Positions 7,028 through 14,919 of a DNA stretch of 64,000 bases are shown here, piece after piece. Numbering within the stretch: position 1 is the stretch's first letter; each line of letters starts with the position of its first letter. The translations under genes and the position numbers were made by a program. The notes under the pieces were generated by a model, which was given only the letters and a program-made list of their open reading frames with translations, had not been told where the DNA came from and did no database searches. The stretch spans positions 1-64,000 of the forward strand of contig NZ_JACHEZ010000007.1 in assembly GCF_014201675.1 (NCBI RefSeq), given 5' to 3'. The DNA is from Oceanithermus desulfurans (GTDB lineage Bacteria > Deinococcota > Deinococci > Deinococcales > Marinithermaceae).

Positions 7028-8176
7028 ATGAAGATCGTGACCGTCGTGCTCGACTCCGTGGGGCTCGGTTACCTGCCCGACGCGCCCGCATTCGGCGACG
7101 AGGGCGCCGACACCCTCGACCACACCGTCCTCAAGACCGGGATCGAGCTGCCCAACCTGGCCCGGCTGGGCCTGGGCCGCGTACCCGGCGTCCACACCCT
7201 GCCGCTCGAGCCCGAACCCCTGGGCGCCTGGGGCCGCATGAAGGAGAAGAACCCCGGCAAGGACAGCTCCACCGGCCACTGGGAGTTCGTGGGCATCCAC
7301 CTGGACCACCCTTTCCGCACCTTTCCCGAGGGCTTCCCCGAAGAGCTGATGGAAAAGTTCTCCGAGGCCATCGGCGGCCGCGGCTGGCTCCTCAACAAGC
7401 CCTACTCGGGCACCGACGCCATCCGCGACTACGGCGAGGAGCACCTGAAGACGGGCAAGCCCATCGTCTACACCTCGGCCGACTCGGTCTTCCAGATCGC
7501 CACCCACGTGGATGTGGTGCCGCTCGAGACCCTCTACGAATGGTGCGAGAAGGCCCGGGCGCTGCTCACCGGCGAGTACGCGGTGGCCCGGGTCATCGCC
7601 CGCCCCTTCGCCGGCGAGCCGGGCAACTTCTACCGTCTCAACGAAAAACGCCACGACTACGCCCTGGTGCCGCCCGACAACGTCCTCGACGCCCTCAAGG
7701 CCGCCGGGCACGAGGTGGTGGGCGTGGGCAAGATCCCCGACCTCTACGCCCACAAAGGCTTCACCCGCGAGGTCGCCTCGGGCAGCAACACCGAGGGGAT
7801 CGAGAAGACCCTGGCGCTGATGGACGAGGCCATCCACGGCCTGGTCTTCACCAACCTGGTCGACTTCGACGCCAAGTACGGCCACCGCCGCAACCCCCAG
7901 GGCTACGCCGAGGCGCTGGTCGAGTTCGACCGGGCGCTGCCCGCGTTCCTCGAGAAGCTGGGGCCCGAGGACTACCTCTTCATCGTCAGCGACCACGGCA
8001 ACGACCCCACCTACCGCGGCACCGACCACACCCGCGAGTACGCCATGCTCCTGGTTGCGGGGCCGGGGATGGCGGGGCGCGACCTGGGCACCCGGGAAAC
8101 CTTCGCCGACCTGGGGGCTACCTGGGCCAAGCTGCTGGAAACCCGCTGGGAAGGGCCGGGGGATTCGGTAATCTAG
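7028..8176 (+). CDS. deoB: Phosphopentomutase
   Basis: 382 aa cytoplasmic enzyme interconverting (deoxy)ribose 1- and 5-phosphate in nucleoside salvage. It has the alkaline-phosphatase-superfamily metal sites: D10 in VVLDSVGLG, the DSSTGHWE motif with the phosphorylated Thr, [15 protein letters not shown], and [17 protein letters not shown] near the C-terminus. Length and motif order fit bacterial DeoB. The frame stays open upstream of ATG 7028, but a -10 box TATGCT lies 6 nt before this ATG, which supports a leaderless start here. The following diadenylate cyclase starts 54 nt downstream. Confidence 0.95.
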   Translation: MKIVTVVLDSVGLGYLPDAPAFGDEGADTLDHTVLKTGIELPNLARLGLGRVPGVHTLPLEPEPLGAWGRMKEKNPGKDSSTGHWEFVGIHLDHPFRTFPEGFPEELMEKFSEAIGGRGWLLNKPYSGTDAIRDYGEEHLKTGKPIVYTSADSVFQIATHVDVVPLETLYEWCEKARALLTGEYAVARVIARPFAGEPGNFYRLNEKRHDYALVPPDNVLDALKAAGHEVVGVGKIPDLYAHKGFTREVASGSNTEGIEKTLALMDEAIHGLVFTNLVDFDAKYGHRRNPQGYAEALVEFDRALPAFLEKLGPEDYLFIVSDHGNDPTYRGTDHTREYAMLLVAGPGMAGRDLGTRETFADLGATWAKLLETRWEGPGDSVI

Positions 8177-8230
8177 AGCTACGAGCGTTCGCTATTCGCC
8201 GCGAAGCATTGCGGGTGCGGAAAGGACGGG

Positions 8231-8962
8231 ATGAACCTCAGCTGGCGGGACGTAATCGACATTTTGGCGGTGGCCACGGTGCTCTACTACACCTACGGCC
8301 TCCTCGCCGAAACCCGGGCCATGAACTTGGTCCGGGGTTTAATCGTCTACGTCCTGGTCTGGTTCGCCGCCGAGCAGCTGGGCCTCACCACCCTCTCCTG
8401 GCTCCTGGGCAACGCCGCGACGCTGGGGATGTTCGCGCTGATCGTCGTCTTCCAGCCCGAGCTGCGGGGGGTGCTCGAGCGCCTGGGGCGCGGCCGCCTG
8501 CGCGAGAACCGGCTCGACGTGGAGGCCGCGCGCGAGCTGCTGCGCGCCGTCGAGCGCATGGCCGCGCGCCGCCTGGGCGCCATCGTGGCCCTGGAGCGGC
8601 GCACCCCGCTGGGCGAGTACGCCGTCACCGGCGAGGTGCTCGACGCCCGCGTCTCGGCGCGGCTGCTCGAGACCCTGTTCACCGTCGGCACCCCGCTGCA
8701 CGACGGCGGCGCGATCATGCGGGGGCGGCGGCTGGTGGCCGCGGGCTGCGTCTTCCCGCTCTCCGAGCGCGACGACCTCAAGTACCTGGGCACCCGCCAC
8801 CGCGCCGCGGTGGGGCTTTCCGAGGTCTCCGACGCCTTCGTGATCGTGGTCAGCGAGGAGCGGGGGACGATCCGCATCGCCGAGCGCGGCGAGCTCTCCC
8901 CCAACCTCACCCCCTCCGAGCTCAAGGACCGGCTGCGGGAGGTGCTCGATGAGGCCCTCTGA
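8231..8962 (+). CDS. cdaA: Diadenylate cyclase
   Basis: Membrane-bound enzyme that makes c-di-AMP from two ATP. The 243 aa protein has three N-terminal membrane helices (about 10-30, 33-50, 56-75) and a C-terminal DisA_N/DAC domain with LHDGGAIM (DGG at 158-160 where most CdaA proteins have DGA) and GTRHRAA (RHR at 189-191). The downstream gene overlaps by 14 nt and encodes the usual CdaA partner CdaR. AAAGGACGGG precedes ATG 8231. Essential in many bacteria for potassium and envelope homeostasis. Confidence 0.95.
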   Translation: MNLSWRDVIDILAVATVLYYTYGLLAETRAMNLVRGLIVYVLVWFAAEQLGLTTLSWLLGNAATLGMFALIVVFQPELRGVLERLGRGRLRENRLDVEAARELLRAVERMAARRLGAIVALERRTPLGEYAVTGEVLDARVSARLLETLFTVGTPLHDGGAIMRGRRLVAAGCVFPLSERDDLKYLGTRHRAAVGLSEVSDAFVIVVSEERGTIRIAERGELSPNLTPSELKDRLREVLDEAL

Positions 8963-9821
8963 GCTGCTGCGGCGCACGCTCCACAACTGGCCCATCAAGC
9001 TGGCGGCGGTGCTGACGGCGCTGGTGCTGTGGTACCAGCTGCGCGAGGTGGAGCCGGTCGTCGAGCGCAGCCTGGAGCGGCCGCTCGAGGTGGTGGGCCT
9101 GGGCGAGGACCGCGCGGTGGTGGGCCTGCCCAAGAGCGTGACCGTGCGCTTCCGCGGCACCGCCCGCATCGTCGAGAACCTCAACCCGGGCGCGGTAATC
9201 GTCTTCGTCGACCTTTCCGGGGTCAACGAGGGGTCCTTCGCCGCGAACGTGCAGGTGCGCGCCCCCAGCGGGGTCCAGATCGCCGAGGTGGTGCCGGCCA
9301 AGGTGGAGGCTCGGGTCGAGCGTCTGGGCGCGGGGGTGCTGCCGGTCGAGGTCTACGCCCCCGGCAGCGTCGTGACCTTCGAGCCCGACAGCGTGGAGAT
9401 GCGCGGCCCGGCCGGTCTGGTGGAGCGGGCGCGGGCGGCCGTGGGGGTGGACCTGACCGCCGAGGGCACGGTGCGCCTCGTCGCCTTCGACGAGGCGGGA
9501 ACCCCGCTGCCCGAGCTCACCCTCGACCCCGACACCGCCCGCATCACCTTCCGCTCCCCCACCCTGGCGCGCAAGGAGGTGGACCTGGTGCTGCTGCCGG
9601 CTCCGCGCGACCTGCACCCGGTGCGGGTCGAGGCCCCGGCGAAGGTCACGCTGGTGGGCCCGCCGGGGGTGCTGGGGCAGATCACCGCGGTCCAGGCCGA
9701 GGCCGAGTGGCGCGTCGGCGAGTACACCGCCCCGCTCGAGTTGCTGCTGCCGCCCGACGTGGACGCGATCGGGGTGGTGCTGGCCAAGCTGAAGGTGGAA
9801 CCCGCCAAGCCGCTGGAGTAA
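8949..9821 (+). CDS. cdaR: CdaR, YbbR-domain regulator of diadenylate cyclase
   Basis: 290 aa, with one N-terminal membrane anchor (NWPIKLAAVLTALVLWYQL, about 14-32) followed by repeated YbbR-type beta domains outside the membrane, visible as recurrent PKSVTVRFRG, VQVRAPSGVQIAEVVPAKV and PAKVTLVGPPGVL patterns. In other bacteria CdaR binds and modulates CdaA. The start overlaps the cdaA stop by 14 nt, so the two should be translationally coupled. No catalytic motif is expected or seen. Confidence 0.9.
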   Translation: MRPSELLRRTLHNWPIKLAAVLTALVLWYQLREVEPVVERSLERPLEVVGLGEDRAVVGLPKSVTVRFRGTARIVENLNPGAVIVFVDLSGVNEGSFAANVQVRAPSGVQIAEVVPAKVEARVERLGAGVLPVEVYAPGSVVTFEPDSVEMRGPAGLVERARAAVGVDLTAEGTVRLVAFDEAGTPLPELTLDPDTARITFRSPTLARKEVDLVLLPAPRDLHPVRVEAPAKVTLVGPPGVLGQITAVQAEAEWRVGEYTAPLELLLPPDVDAIGVVLAKLKVEPAKPLE

Positions 9822-9865
9822 CCCGCCCCTTCGCAAAACCGCCGGCAGGTGGCAGAATGTAAGGG

Positions 9866-10465
9866 ATGGCGGAAGTGCTGCCCATTCGGCTCTACGGCGA
9901 TCCGGTGCTGCGCAGGAAGGCGCGGCCGGTGCAGGATTTCTCGGACCTCGCGGAGCTCGCCGAGAACATGGTGGAGACGATGTTCGAATACGGCGGGGTG
10001 GGCCTGGCCGCCCCCCAGGTGGGGCTTTCGCGCCGCCTCTTCGTGGCCGCGGAGTACGCCCTCGAAGAGGAAGAGGCCGAGGCCGACGAGGAGGAGCGCC
10101 CGAAGAGCGTCCTCAAGAACCTCTACGTGATGGCGAACCCCCGCATCACCCACCGCGAGGGCACCCAGGTGGGCACCGAGGGCTGCCTCTCGATTCCCGG
10201 CGTCTACTCCGACGACGTGCCCCGCGACCTGCAGATCCGCGTCGAGTACCAGGACGTGACCGGCGAGCCGCGCACCCTCGAGGCCGAGGGCTACCTGGCG
10301 CGGGTGATCCAGCACGAGCTCGACCACCTGGAAGGGGTGCTCTTCCTCGACCGCATCCCCGCCGAGCTGCGCCGGCCCTTCATGGAGGAGCACCGCGCCG
10401 AGCTCGCCGAGATGCAGCGCAAGGCCAAGGCCTTCCTGCGGGAACTCAGGGCCGAGCGGGGGTGA
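9866..10465 (+). CDS. def: Peptide deformylase
   Basis: 199 aa metalloenzyme removing the formyl group from nascent proteins. All three motifs are present: GGVGLAAPQ (43-51), EGCLS (105-109) and HELDH (150-154), giving the Cys and two His metal ligands. An unusually acidic insertion (about 66-77, mostly Glu/Asp) lies between motifs 1 and 2. It overlaps fmt by 4 nt (GTGA), the classic def-fmt pair acting at opposite ends of the formyl-Met cycle. A CAGAAT box 7 nt before the ATG may be a leaderless -10. Confidence 0.96.
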   Translation: MAEVLPIRLYGDPVLRRKARPVQDFSDLAELAENMVETMFEYGGVGLAAPQVGLSRRLFVAAEYALEEEEAEADEEERPKSVLKNLYVMANPRITHREGTQVGTEGCLSIPGVYSDDVPRDLQIRVEYQDVTGEPRTLEAEGYLARVIQHELDHLEGVLFLDRIPAELRRPFMEEHRAELAEMQRKAKAFLRELRAERG

Positions 10466-11397
10466 GCGCGGTGCGCCGCCGGCTCGCCTTCTTTGGCTCG
10501 CCCGCCTGGGCCGTGCCGGTGCTCGAGGCGCTGGCCCGCGAGCACGACGTGGCCCTGGTGGTCACCCAGCCCGACCGGCCCAAAGGCCGCGGCCTCAAGA
10601 CCGCCGAAAGCCCCGTGGCCGAGGCCGCCCGCAGGCTGGGGGTCGAGGTGGCCAAGCCGCGGCGGCTGCGCAAGGATCCCGAGATCGCCCGGCGCCTGCG
10701 CGCGCTCGACCTGGACGCCGGGGTGGTGGCCGCCTACGGCCAGATCATCCCCGAGGCGCTGCTGGAAATCCCCCGCTACGGCTTCCTCAACATCCACCCC
10801 TCGCTCTTGCCCAAGTACCGCGGCGCGGCGCCGGTCAACTGGGCGCTGATCCGCGGCGAGCCCGAGACCGGGGTGAGCATCATGCGCCTCGACGCCGGCA
10901 TGGACACGGGTCCGGTCTTCGTTCAGGAACGCACCCCCATCGGCGCGGACGAGACCGCGGCGGGGCTTTCCGAGCGGCTGCGCGACCGCGGCGTGGAGCT
11001 TCTGCTGGACGTGCTCGCGCACCTGGAGGAACGCCAGCCCGAACCCCAGCGGGGCGAGCCCAGCTACGCCCCGCTGCTCACCAAAGAGGACGGCCGCATC
11101 CGCTGGAGCGATCCCGCCCGCAAGATCTACGACCGCCACCGCGGGGTCCAGCCCTGGCCCGGCAGCTGGTTCGAGCACCAGGGCCGGCGGGTCAAGGTGC
11201 TCGAGCTGCGCCCGGCCGAGGGCCGCGGCGCGCCCGGCGAGGTGCTGGCCGTGGGGTCCGAAGGGGTGCGCGTGGCCACCGGCGAGGGGGCGGTCCTGCT
11301 CGTCACCGTCCAGCCCGAAGGCAAGCGGCCCATGCTCGCCGCGGACTGGGCCCGGGGCCACGGAGTGGCCCCGGGCGTCCGCCTGGGCGGGGGTTAA
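10462..11397 (+). CDS. fmt: Methionyl-tRNA formyltransferase
   Basis: 311 aa. The enzyme transfers a formyl group from 10-formyl-THF to initiator Met-tRNA. The N-terminal formyltransferase fold has FFGSPAWAVPVL and the catalytic N-H-D set in LNIHPSLLPKYRGAAPVNWAL (about 109-129) and RLDAGMDTGP (142-151); the C-terminal OB-like domain is complete. GTG 10462 overlaps the def stop; a second GTG at 10471 is also possible. It converges on the cytochrome gene, with a hairpin between them. Confidence 0.96.
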   Translation: MSAVRRRLAFFGSPAWAVPVLEALAREHDVALVVTQPDRPKGRGLKTAESPVAEAARRLGVEVAKPRRLRKDPEIARRLRALDLDAGVVAAYGQIIPEALLEIPRYGFLNIHPSLLPKYRGAAPVNWALIRGEPETGVSIMRLDAGMDTGPVFVQERTPIGADETAAGLSERLRDRGVELLLDVLAHLEERQPEPQRGEPSYAPLLTKEDGRIRWSDPARKIYDRHRGVQPWPGSWFEHQGRRVKVLELRPAEGRGAPGEVLAVGSEGVRVATGEGAVLLVTVQPEGKRPMLAADWARGHGVAPGVRLGGG

Positions 11398-11404
11398 CGC
11401 GAAT

Positions 11405-11431
11405 CCGAGCCGGCCGGGGGCGCCGGTTCGG
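11405..11431. terminator. Hairpin between convergent fmt and cytochrome genes
   Basis: CCGAGCCGGC (11405-11414) pairs with GCCGGTTCGG (11422-11431) with one G-T pair. It lies between two genes that face each other and can stop both transcripts, although no long T-run follows. Confidence 0.6.
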
Positions 11432-11441
11432 ACGGGGGGTT

Positions 11442-12119
11442 CTACGGCCGGGCGGGGGTGAGCCCGCAGGGAACCGGCACCTTGTCGGGGTCGATCCCCT
11501 TGGCGTGGTACTGCAGGTACTTGGTGATCCAGGCGATCTGGGTCTTGTCCAGCGGGGTGCGCGAGGTCATCGACTTGAGCACCTGGGGCCACTGGTTGGC
11601 CGTGTACTGGGCCGGGTCGTGCAGGGCGTGGCAGGCGGAGCAGTTCTTCTTGTACAGCGCCTCCGCGGTGGCCCAGGGCTTGCGCAGGTCCTGGGAGAGC
11701 GCCTTCGCGGGGACCCAGAAGCCGGCGAGGCGGACCTGGCTCCACGTCTGGCCGGTGTTCTCGTCGGTGACCGTCTGGAGCACCTGCAGCTTCGCCAGGG
11801 CGCAGTCCTTTAGGATCGCCTCGCGGATGCGCACTCCCTCGAGGGCGTAGAGCACCGTGGAGCCGGGTTGGCGCCAGCCTTCCAGCACCACCCGCACCCA
11901 GCCGTCGCGGGCTTCGGCCGCCTGCAACGGCACGGCCAGCTCGAGCACGCCGCAGCCGTCGCCCGACCCTCCGGGCGCGGGGTAGAGGTGGGTGGTCTCG
12001 ACGGTGCAGTAACGGTTCGTCTCGGGGTTGCCGCTGGCCGCCAGCAGCGCCAGCGCGGCCAGCGCCAGCACCGCCCCGACGACCGCCCCCCATGCACGCG
12101 GTTTGTTCAATCGCCTCAC
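11442..12119 (-). CDS. Monohaem cytochrome c resembling the TorC C-terminal domain
   Basis: 225 aa, periplasm-facing electron carrier, likely donor to the TorA-like reductase encoded just upstream. An N-terminal anchor (about 10-28) is followed by a beta-rich domain with VRVVLEGWRQPGSTVLYALEG (about 75-95) and a haem site CSACH (160-164) with TANQWPQVLKSMTSRTPLDK behind it. These two parts match the C-terminal half of pentahaem TorC/TorY as I recall it; the four-haem NapC/NirT-like half is absent. The open frame runs further upstream inside torA, but GTG 12119 is the first start after the torA stop. How quinol electrons reach this protein is not evident from the neighbourhood. Confidence 0.82.
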   Translation of the reverse strand: MRRLNKPRAWGAVVGAVLALAALALLAASGNPETNRYCTVETTHLYPAPGGSGDGCGVLELAVPLQAAEARDGWVRVVLEGWRQPGSTVLYALEGVRIREAILKDCALAKLQVLQTVTDENTGQTWSQVRLAGFWVPAKALSQDLRKPWATAEALYKKNCSACHALHDPAQYTANQWPQVLKSMTSRTPLDKTQIAWITKYLQYHAKGIDPDKVPVPCGLTPARP

Positions 12120-12136
12120 CGCCTTTCGCGCGGGCT

Positions 12137-12164
12137 CCCCGGGCGGGCCTTGGCCCGCCCGGGG
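12137..12164. other. Strong intercistronic hairpin
   Basis: CCCCGGGCGGGCC and its exact complement form a 13-bp stem with a TT loop between torA and the cytochrome gene (minus strand). There is no T-run, so it more likely tunes mRNA stability or the ratio of the two products. Confidence 0.65.
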
Positions 12165-12172
12165 GTTTCGGG

Positions 12173-14671
12173 TCAGCTCTGGGCCTGCGCCGGGGGTTCG
12201 AAGGCCGTGACCCGCGGAACCGGCCCTTCGTACTTCTCGATCTCCACCAGCACCGTGTTGGCCACGTTCCCCTGGGCCAGCTTCGAGGTGCCCTTGTCCA
12301 TCGTCACGGTGTTGACGTTGCCGTGCTTGCACAGCGCGCCGGGCTTGCCCGGTTCGTCGGGGTCGTACCAGGCACCCTCGTGCACCGCGATCACCCCGCG
12401 GCGGACGCGGTCGGTCACGTAGGCGCCGGCCAGCAGCGCGCCGCGGTCGTTGAAGATGCGCACCACGTCGCCGTGCGCGATCCCGCGGGCGCGGGCGTCG
12501 TCGGGGTGGATCCAGACGGGCTCGCGCTCGTTCACCTCGTACCAGTCGCGGATCCAGGTGTTGTCGAGCTGGGAGTGCAGCCGGTACTTGGGGTGGGGCG
12601 AGACGAGGTGCAGCGGGTAGCGCTTCGCCTTGGCGCCGCCCAGCCACTCGGCGGGCTCGAGCCAGGTGGGGTGCGGCGGGCAGTCGTCGTAGCCGAACTT
12701 CTCGATGGTGCGCGAGTAGATCTCGATCTTGCCCGAAGGGGTGCCGAGCGGGTTGAGGTCGGGGTCCTTGCGGAAGTCGCCGTAGCGCACGTACTGCTTG
12801 GCGCTCTCGGGCACGGGGAAGGCCACGTAGCCGGTCTCCCAGAAGGTGTCGAAGTCGGGCATCGAGAGCTTCATCGCCTTGGCCTGCTTGCGCGCCTCCT
12901 CGTAGAAGGAGCGGATCCAGCCCATCTCGTCCTTGCCCTCGGTGAACTTCCTGCCGAAGCCGAGGCGGTCGGAGAGCTCGGCGAAGATCTCGAAGTCGCT
13001 GCGCGCCTCGAAGAGCGGGTCCACCGCCTTGTGCATGGCGAGGATGTACTGGTTGGTGTACTCGCTCATGTTGTCGATGTCGTTGCGCTCGAGCGTCGTC
13101 GTCACCGGCAGGACGATGTCGGCGAACTTGGCGCTCGAGGTCCAGAAGATGTCGTGGACGATGGTCACCTCGGGCCGCTGCCAGGCCTGGATCAGCCGGT
13201 TCTTGTCCATCTGGTGGCTGAAGGGGTTGCCGCCCGCCCAGTAGACCAGCTTGATGTCGGGGTAGGTCACCTTCTCGCCGTTGTAGTCCACCGTCTTTCC
13301 GGGGTTGAGCAGCAGGTCGCTCACGCCGTGGGCGAAGGGGATGGCGGTCTTGACGGGGTTGTCCCCGGCGGAGATGCCGCTGAGCACCGGGGCGTTGGCC
13401 GCGGGCGCGCCGCCGCTGGCGTAGTGGTAGCTGAAGCCGAAGCCGCCGCCCGGCAGCCCCACCTGGCCCAGCATCGCCGCCAGGGTGACGAGCATCCAGG
13501 GGGCCTGTTCGCCGTGGTCCTGCCGCTGGATCGCCCAGCCGCCCATGAGCATGGTGCGGCCGCGGGCCATGCGGCGGGCGAGGTCGCGGATCGTGGCCGC
13601 GGGCACCTCGGTGATCTTCGCGGCCCATTCGGGGGTCTTGGGCTGGCCGTCGCTCTTGCCCAGCAGGTAGTCGAGGAACTTGTCGAAGCCCACGGTGTAG
13701 CGCTTCAGGAAGGCCTCGTCGTACAGCTTCTCGGTGTAGAGGGTGTGAGCGATGGCGAGCATCAGCGCCACGTCGGTGTTGGGGCGCAGCGCCACCCAGT
13801 CGGCGTCCAGGAAGCGGGCGGTGTCGGTGAGGCGCGGGTCGACCGAGACCACCTCGATGCCGCGCTCCTTCACCGCCTGCAGCGCCGGGTAGGCGTAGTG
13901 GTCGGGCGGCGTCCAGCCGATCTGGTTGTTCTTTATCAGGTCGGCGCCGAAGAGCACGATCAGGTCGGTGTTCTCGATGATCGTGGGCCAGGCCGTCTGC
14001 TGGTCGTAGACCTCGATGTTGCCGGTCACGTGCGGCAGGATCGTCATCGCCGCCTGCACGCTGAAGTCGCCGGTGTTGTCGGTGTAGCCGCCGAAGAGGC
14101 CCAGCATCCGCCGCAGCAGCGTGGGGGCGTTGTGCAGCTTGCCGACGCTGTGCCAGTCGAGGCTGCCGGCGAAGATGCTGGCGTTGCCGTAGCTGGCCTT
14201 GACGCGCTCCAGCTCACCGGCGACGAGGTCGAGGGCGTCGTCCCAGCTCACCCGTACGAACCGTTCCGCGCCGCGCTGGCTGCGGTCGCTGCGGGCGCCC
14301 TTCTTGAGGAAGCCCTCGCGCACCATGGGGTACTGGATGCGCGAGCGGGCGTAGACGCGTCCCGGCAGCGCCTGCAGCATCGGCACCGGGGCGCGGTCGC
14401 CGCCGAACGGCTTGACGCCCACGAGCTTGCCGTCCTCGACCTGGGCCAGGAAGGCGCCCCAGTGCGAGGCGGTGAGGCGGGTGCTGGGGGTGAGCGGCCC
14501 CGCCCAGTCCAGCGAGCGCGCGTACCGGGCGGCGGCGTTCGCGGCGGGCGCCGCCTGCGCCGACGCCCGCGAACCCAGCAGCGACGGGGCCATCAGGCTT
14601 GCGGCCCCGGCACCCAGCACGCTCTTGAGGAAGGTCCTGCGTTCCATACCCTTGCGATGCTTGCTTCCCAT
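12173..14671 (-). CDS. torA: TorA/BisC-type molybdopterin reductase (TMAO/sulfoxide)
   Basis: 832 aa Tat-exported molybdoenzyme of the DMSO reductase family. The signal carries ERRTFLKS (10-17) and ends in ASAQA near 36-40. AGSLDWHSVGKLHNAPTLL (about 168-186) matches the Mo-ligand segment of TMAO reductases, with S175 the expected ligand. The enzyme has no N-terminal 4Fe-4S cysteine cluster, as in TorA, DorA and BisC. TTG 14677 is possible, but AGGAGG sits 6 nt before ATG 14671. The next gene is a TorC-like cytochrome, which favours a respiratory TMAO or sulfoxide reductase. The substrate cannot be settled from sequence. No TorD chaperone gene is adjacent. Confidence 0.88.
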   Translation of the reverse strand: MGSKHRKGMERRTFLKSVLGAGAASLMAPSLLGSRASAQAAPAANAAARYARSLDWAGPLTPSTRLTASHWGAFLAQVEDGKLVGVKPFGGDRAPVPMLQALPGRVYARSRIQYPMVREGFLKKGARSDRSQRGAERFVRVSWDDALDLVAGELERVKASYGNASIFAGSLDWHSVGKLHNAPTLLRRMLGLFGGYTDNTGDFSVQAAMTILPHVTGNIEVYDQQTAWPTIIENTDLIVLFGADLIKNNQIGWTPPDHYAYPALQAVKERGIEVVSVDPRLTDTARFLDADWVALRPNTDVALMLAIAHTLYTEKLYDEAFLKRYTVGFDKFLDYLLGKSDGQPKTPEWAAKITEVPAATIRDLARRMARGRTMLMGGWAIQRQDHGEQAPWMLVTLAAMLGQVGLPGGGFGFSYHYASGGAPAANAPVLSGISAGDNPVKTAIPFAHGVSDLLLNPGKTVDYNGEKVTYPDIKLVYWAGGNPFSHQMDKNRLIQAWQRPEVTIVHDIFWTSSAKFADIVLPVTTTLERNDIDNMSEYTNQYILAMHKAVDPLFEARSDFEIFAELSDRLGFGRKFTEGKDEMGWIRSFYEEARKQAKAMKLSMPDFDTFWETGYVAFPVPESAKQYVRYGDFRKDPDLNPLGTPSGKIEIYSRTIEKFGYDDCPPHPTWLEPAEWLGGAKAKRYPLHLVSPHPKYRLHSQLDNTWIRDWYEVNEREPVWIHPDDARARGIAHGDVVRIFNDRGALLAGAYVTDRVRRGVIAVHEGAWYDPDEPGKPGALCKHGNVNTVTMDKGTSKLAQGNVANTVLVEIEKYEGPVPRVTAFEPPAQAQS

Positions 14672-14820
14672 GGCCAACCTCCTAAATTCTGGAACGCGAC
14701 GCAGTGCTAAACGAGGCGTTTACGTCTTTATTGTGCTCCGGGTTCGCTACGCATGAGACCTAAGAAATACGCTTTTCTTTACTTGGCCATAGCTACTGTT
14801 CCAGGCCCCTGCTTCCGGCG

Positions 14821-14838
14821 TTTGGACAAAAGGCCAAA
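14821..14838. promoter_or_regulatory. Inverted repeat TTTGG-N8-CCAAA between torA and the S9 peptidase
   Basis: Perfect 5-bp arms 8 nt apart in the divergent intergenic region (14672-14919), about 150 nt before torA and 80 nt before the peptidase. A candidate operator for torA; no binding protein can be named. Confidence 0.35.
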
Positions 14839-14908
14839 ATGTCTCTCAGGGCACGCTGGCTTCCCTCGCTGCGGGGGTGGAAAGCAAAGCGTCACCGCCG
14901 CGGTCGGG

Positions 14909-14914
14909 TAACCT
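14909..14914 (+). promoter_or_regulatory. -10 box TAACCT, leaderless
   Basis: TAACCT lies 5 nt before ATG 14920, and GAGG of the gap could double as a weak ribosome binding site. Confidence 0.5.
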
Positions 14915-14919
14915 GAGGC

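Noticed and set aside
11442-13628. 728-aa protein including the cytochrome domain
   Set aside because: Most of this frame overlaps torA in another frame; only the part after the torA stop (from GTG 12119) has family features.
12092-14710. 872-codon plus-strand frame
   Set aside because: Antisense shadow of torA; the minus-strand product has a Tat signal and full molybdoenzyme motifs.
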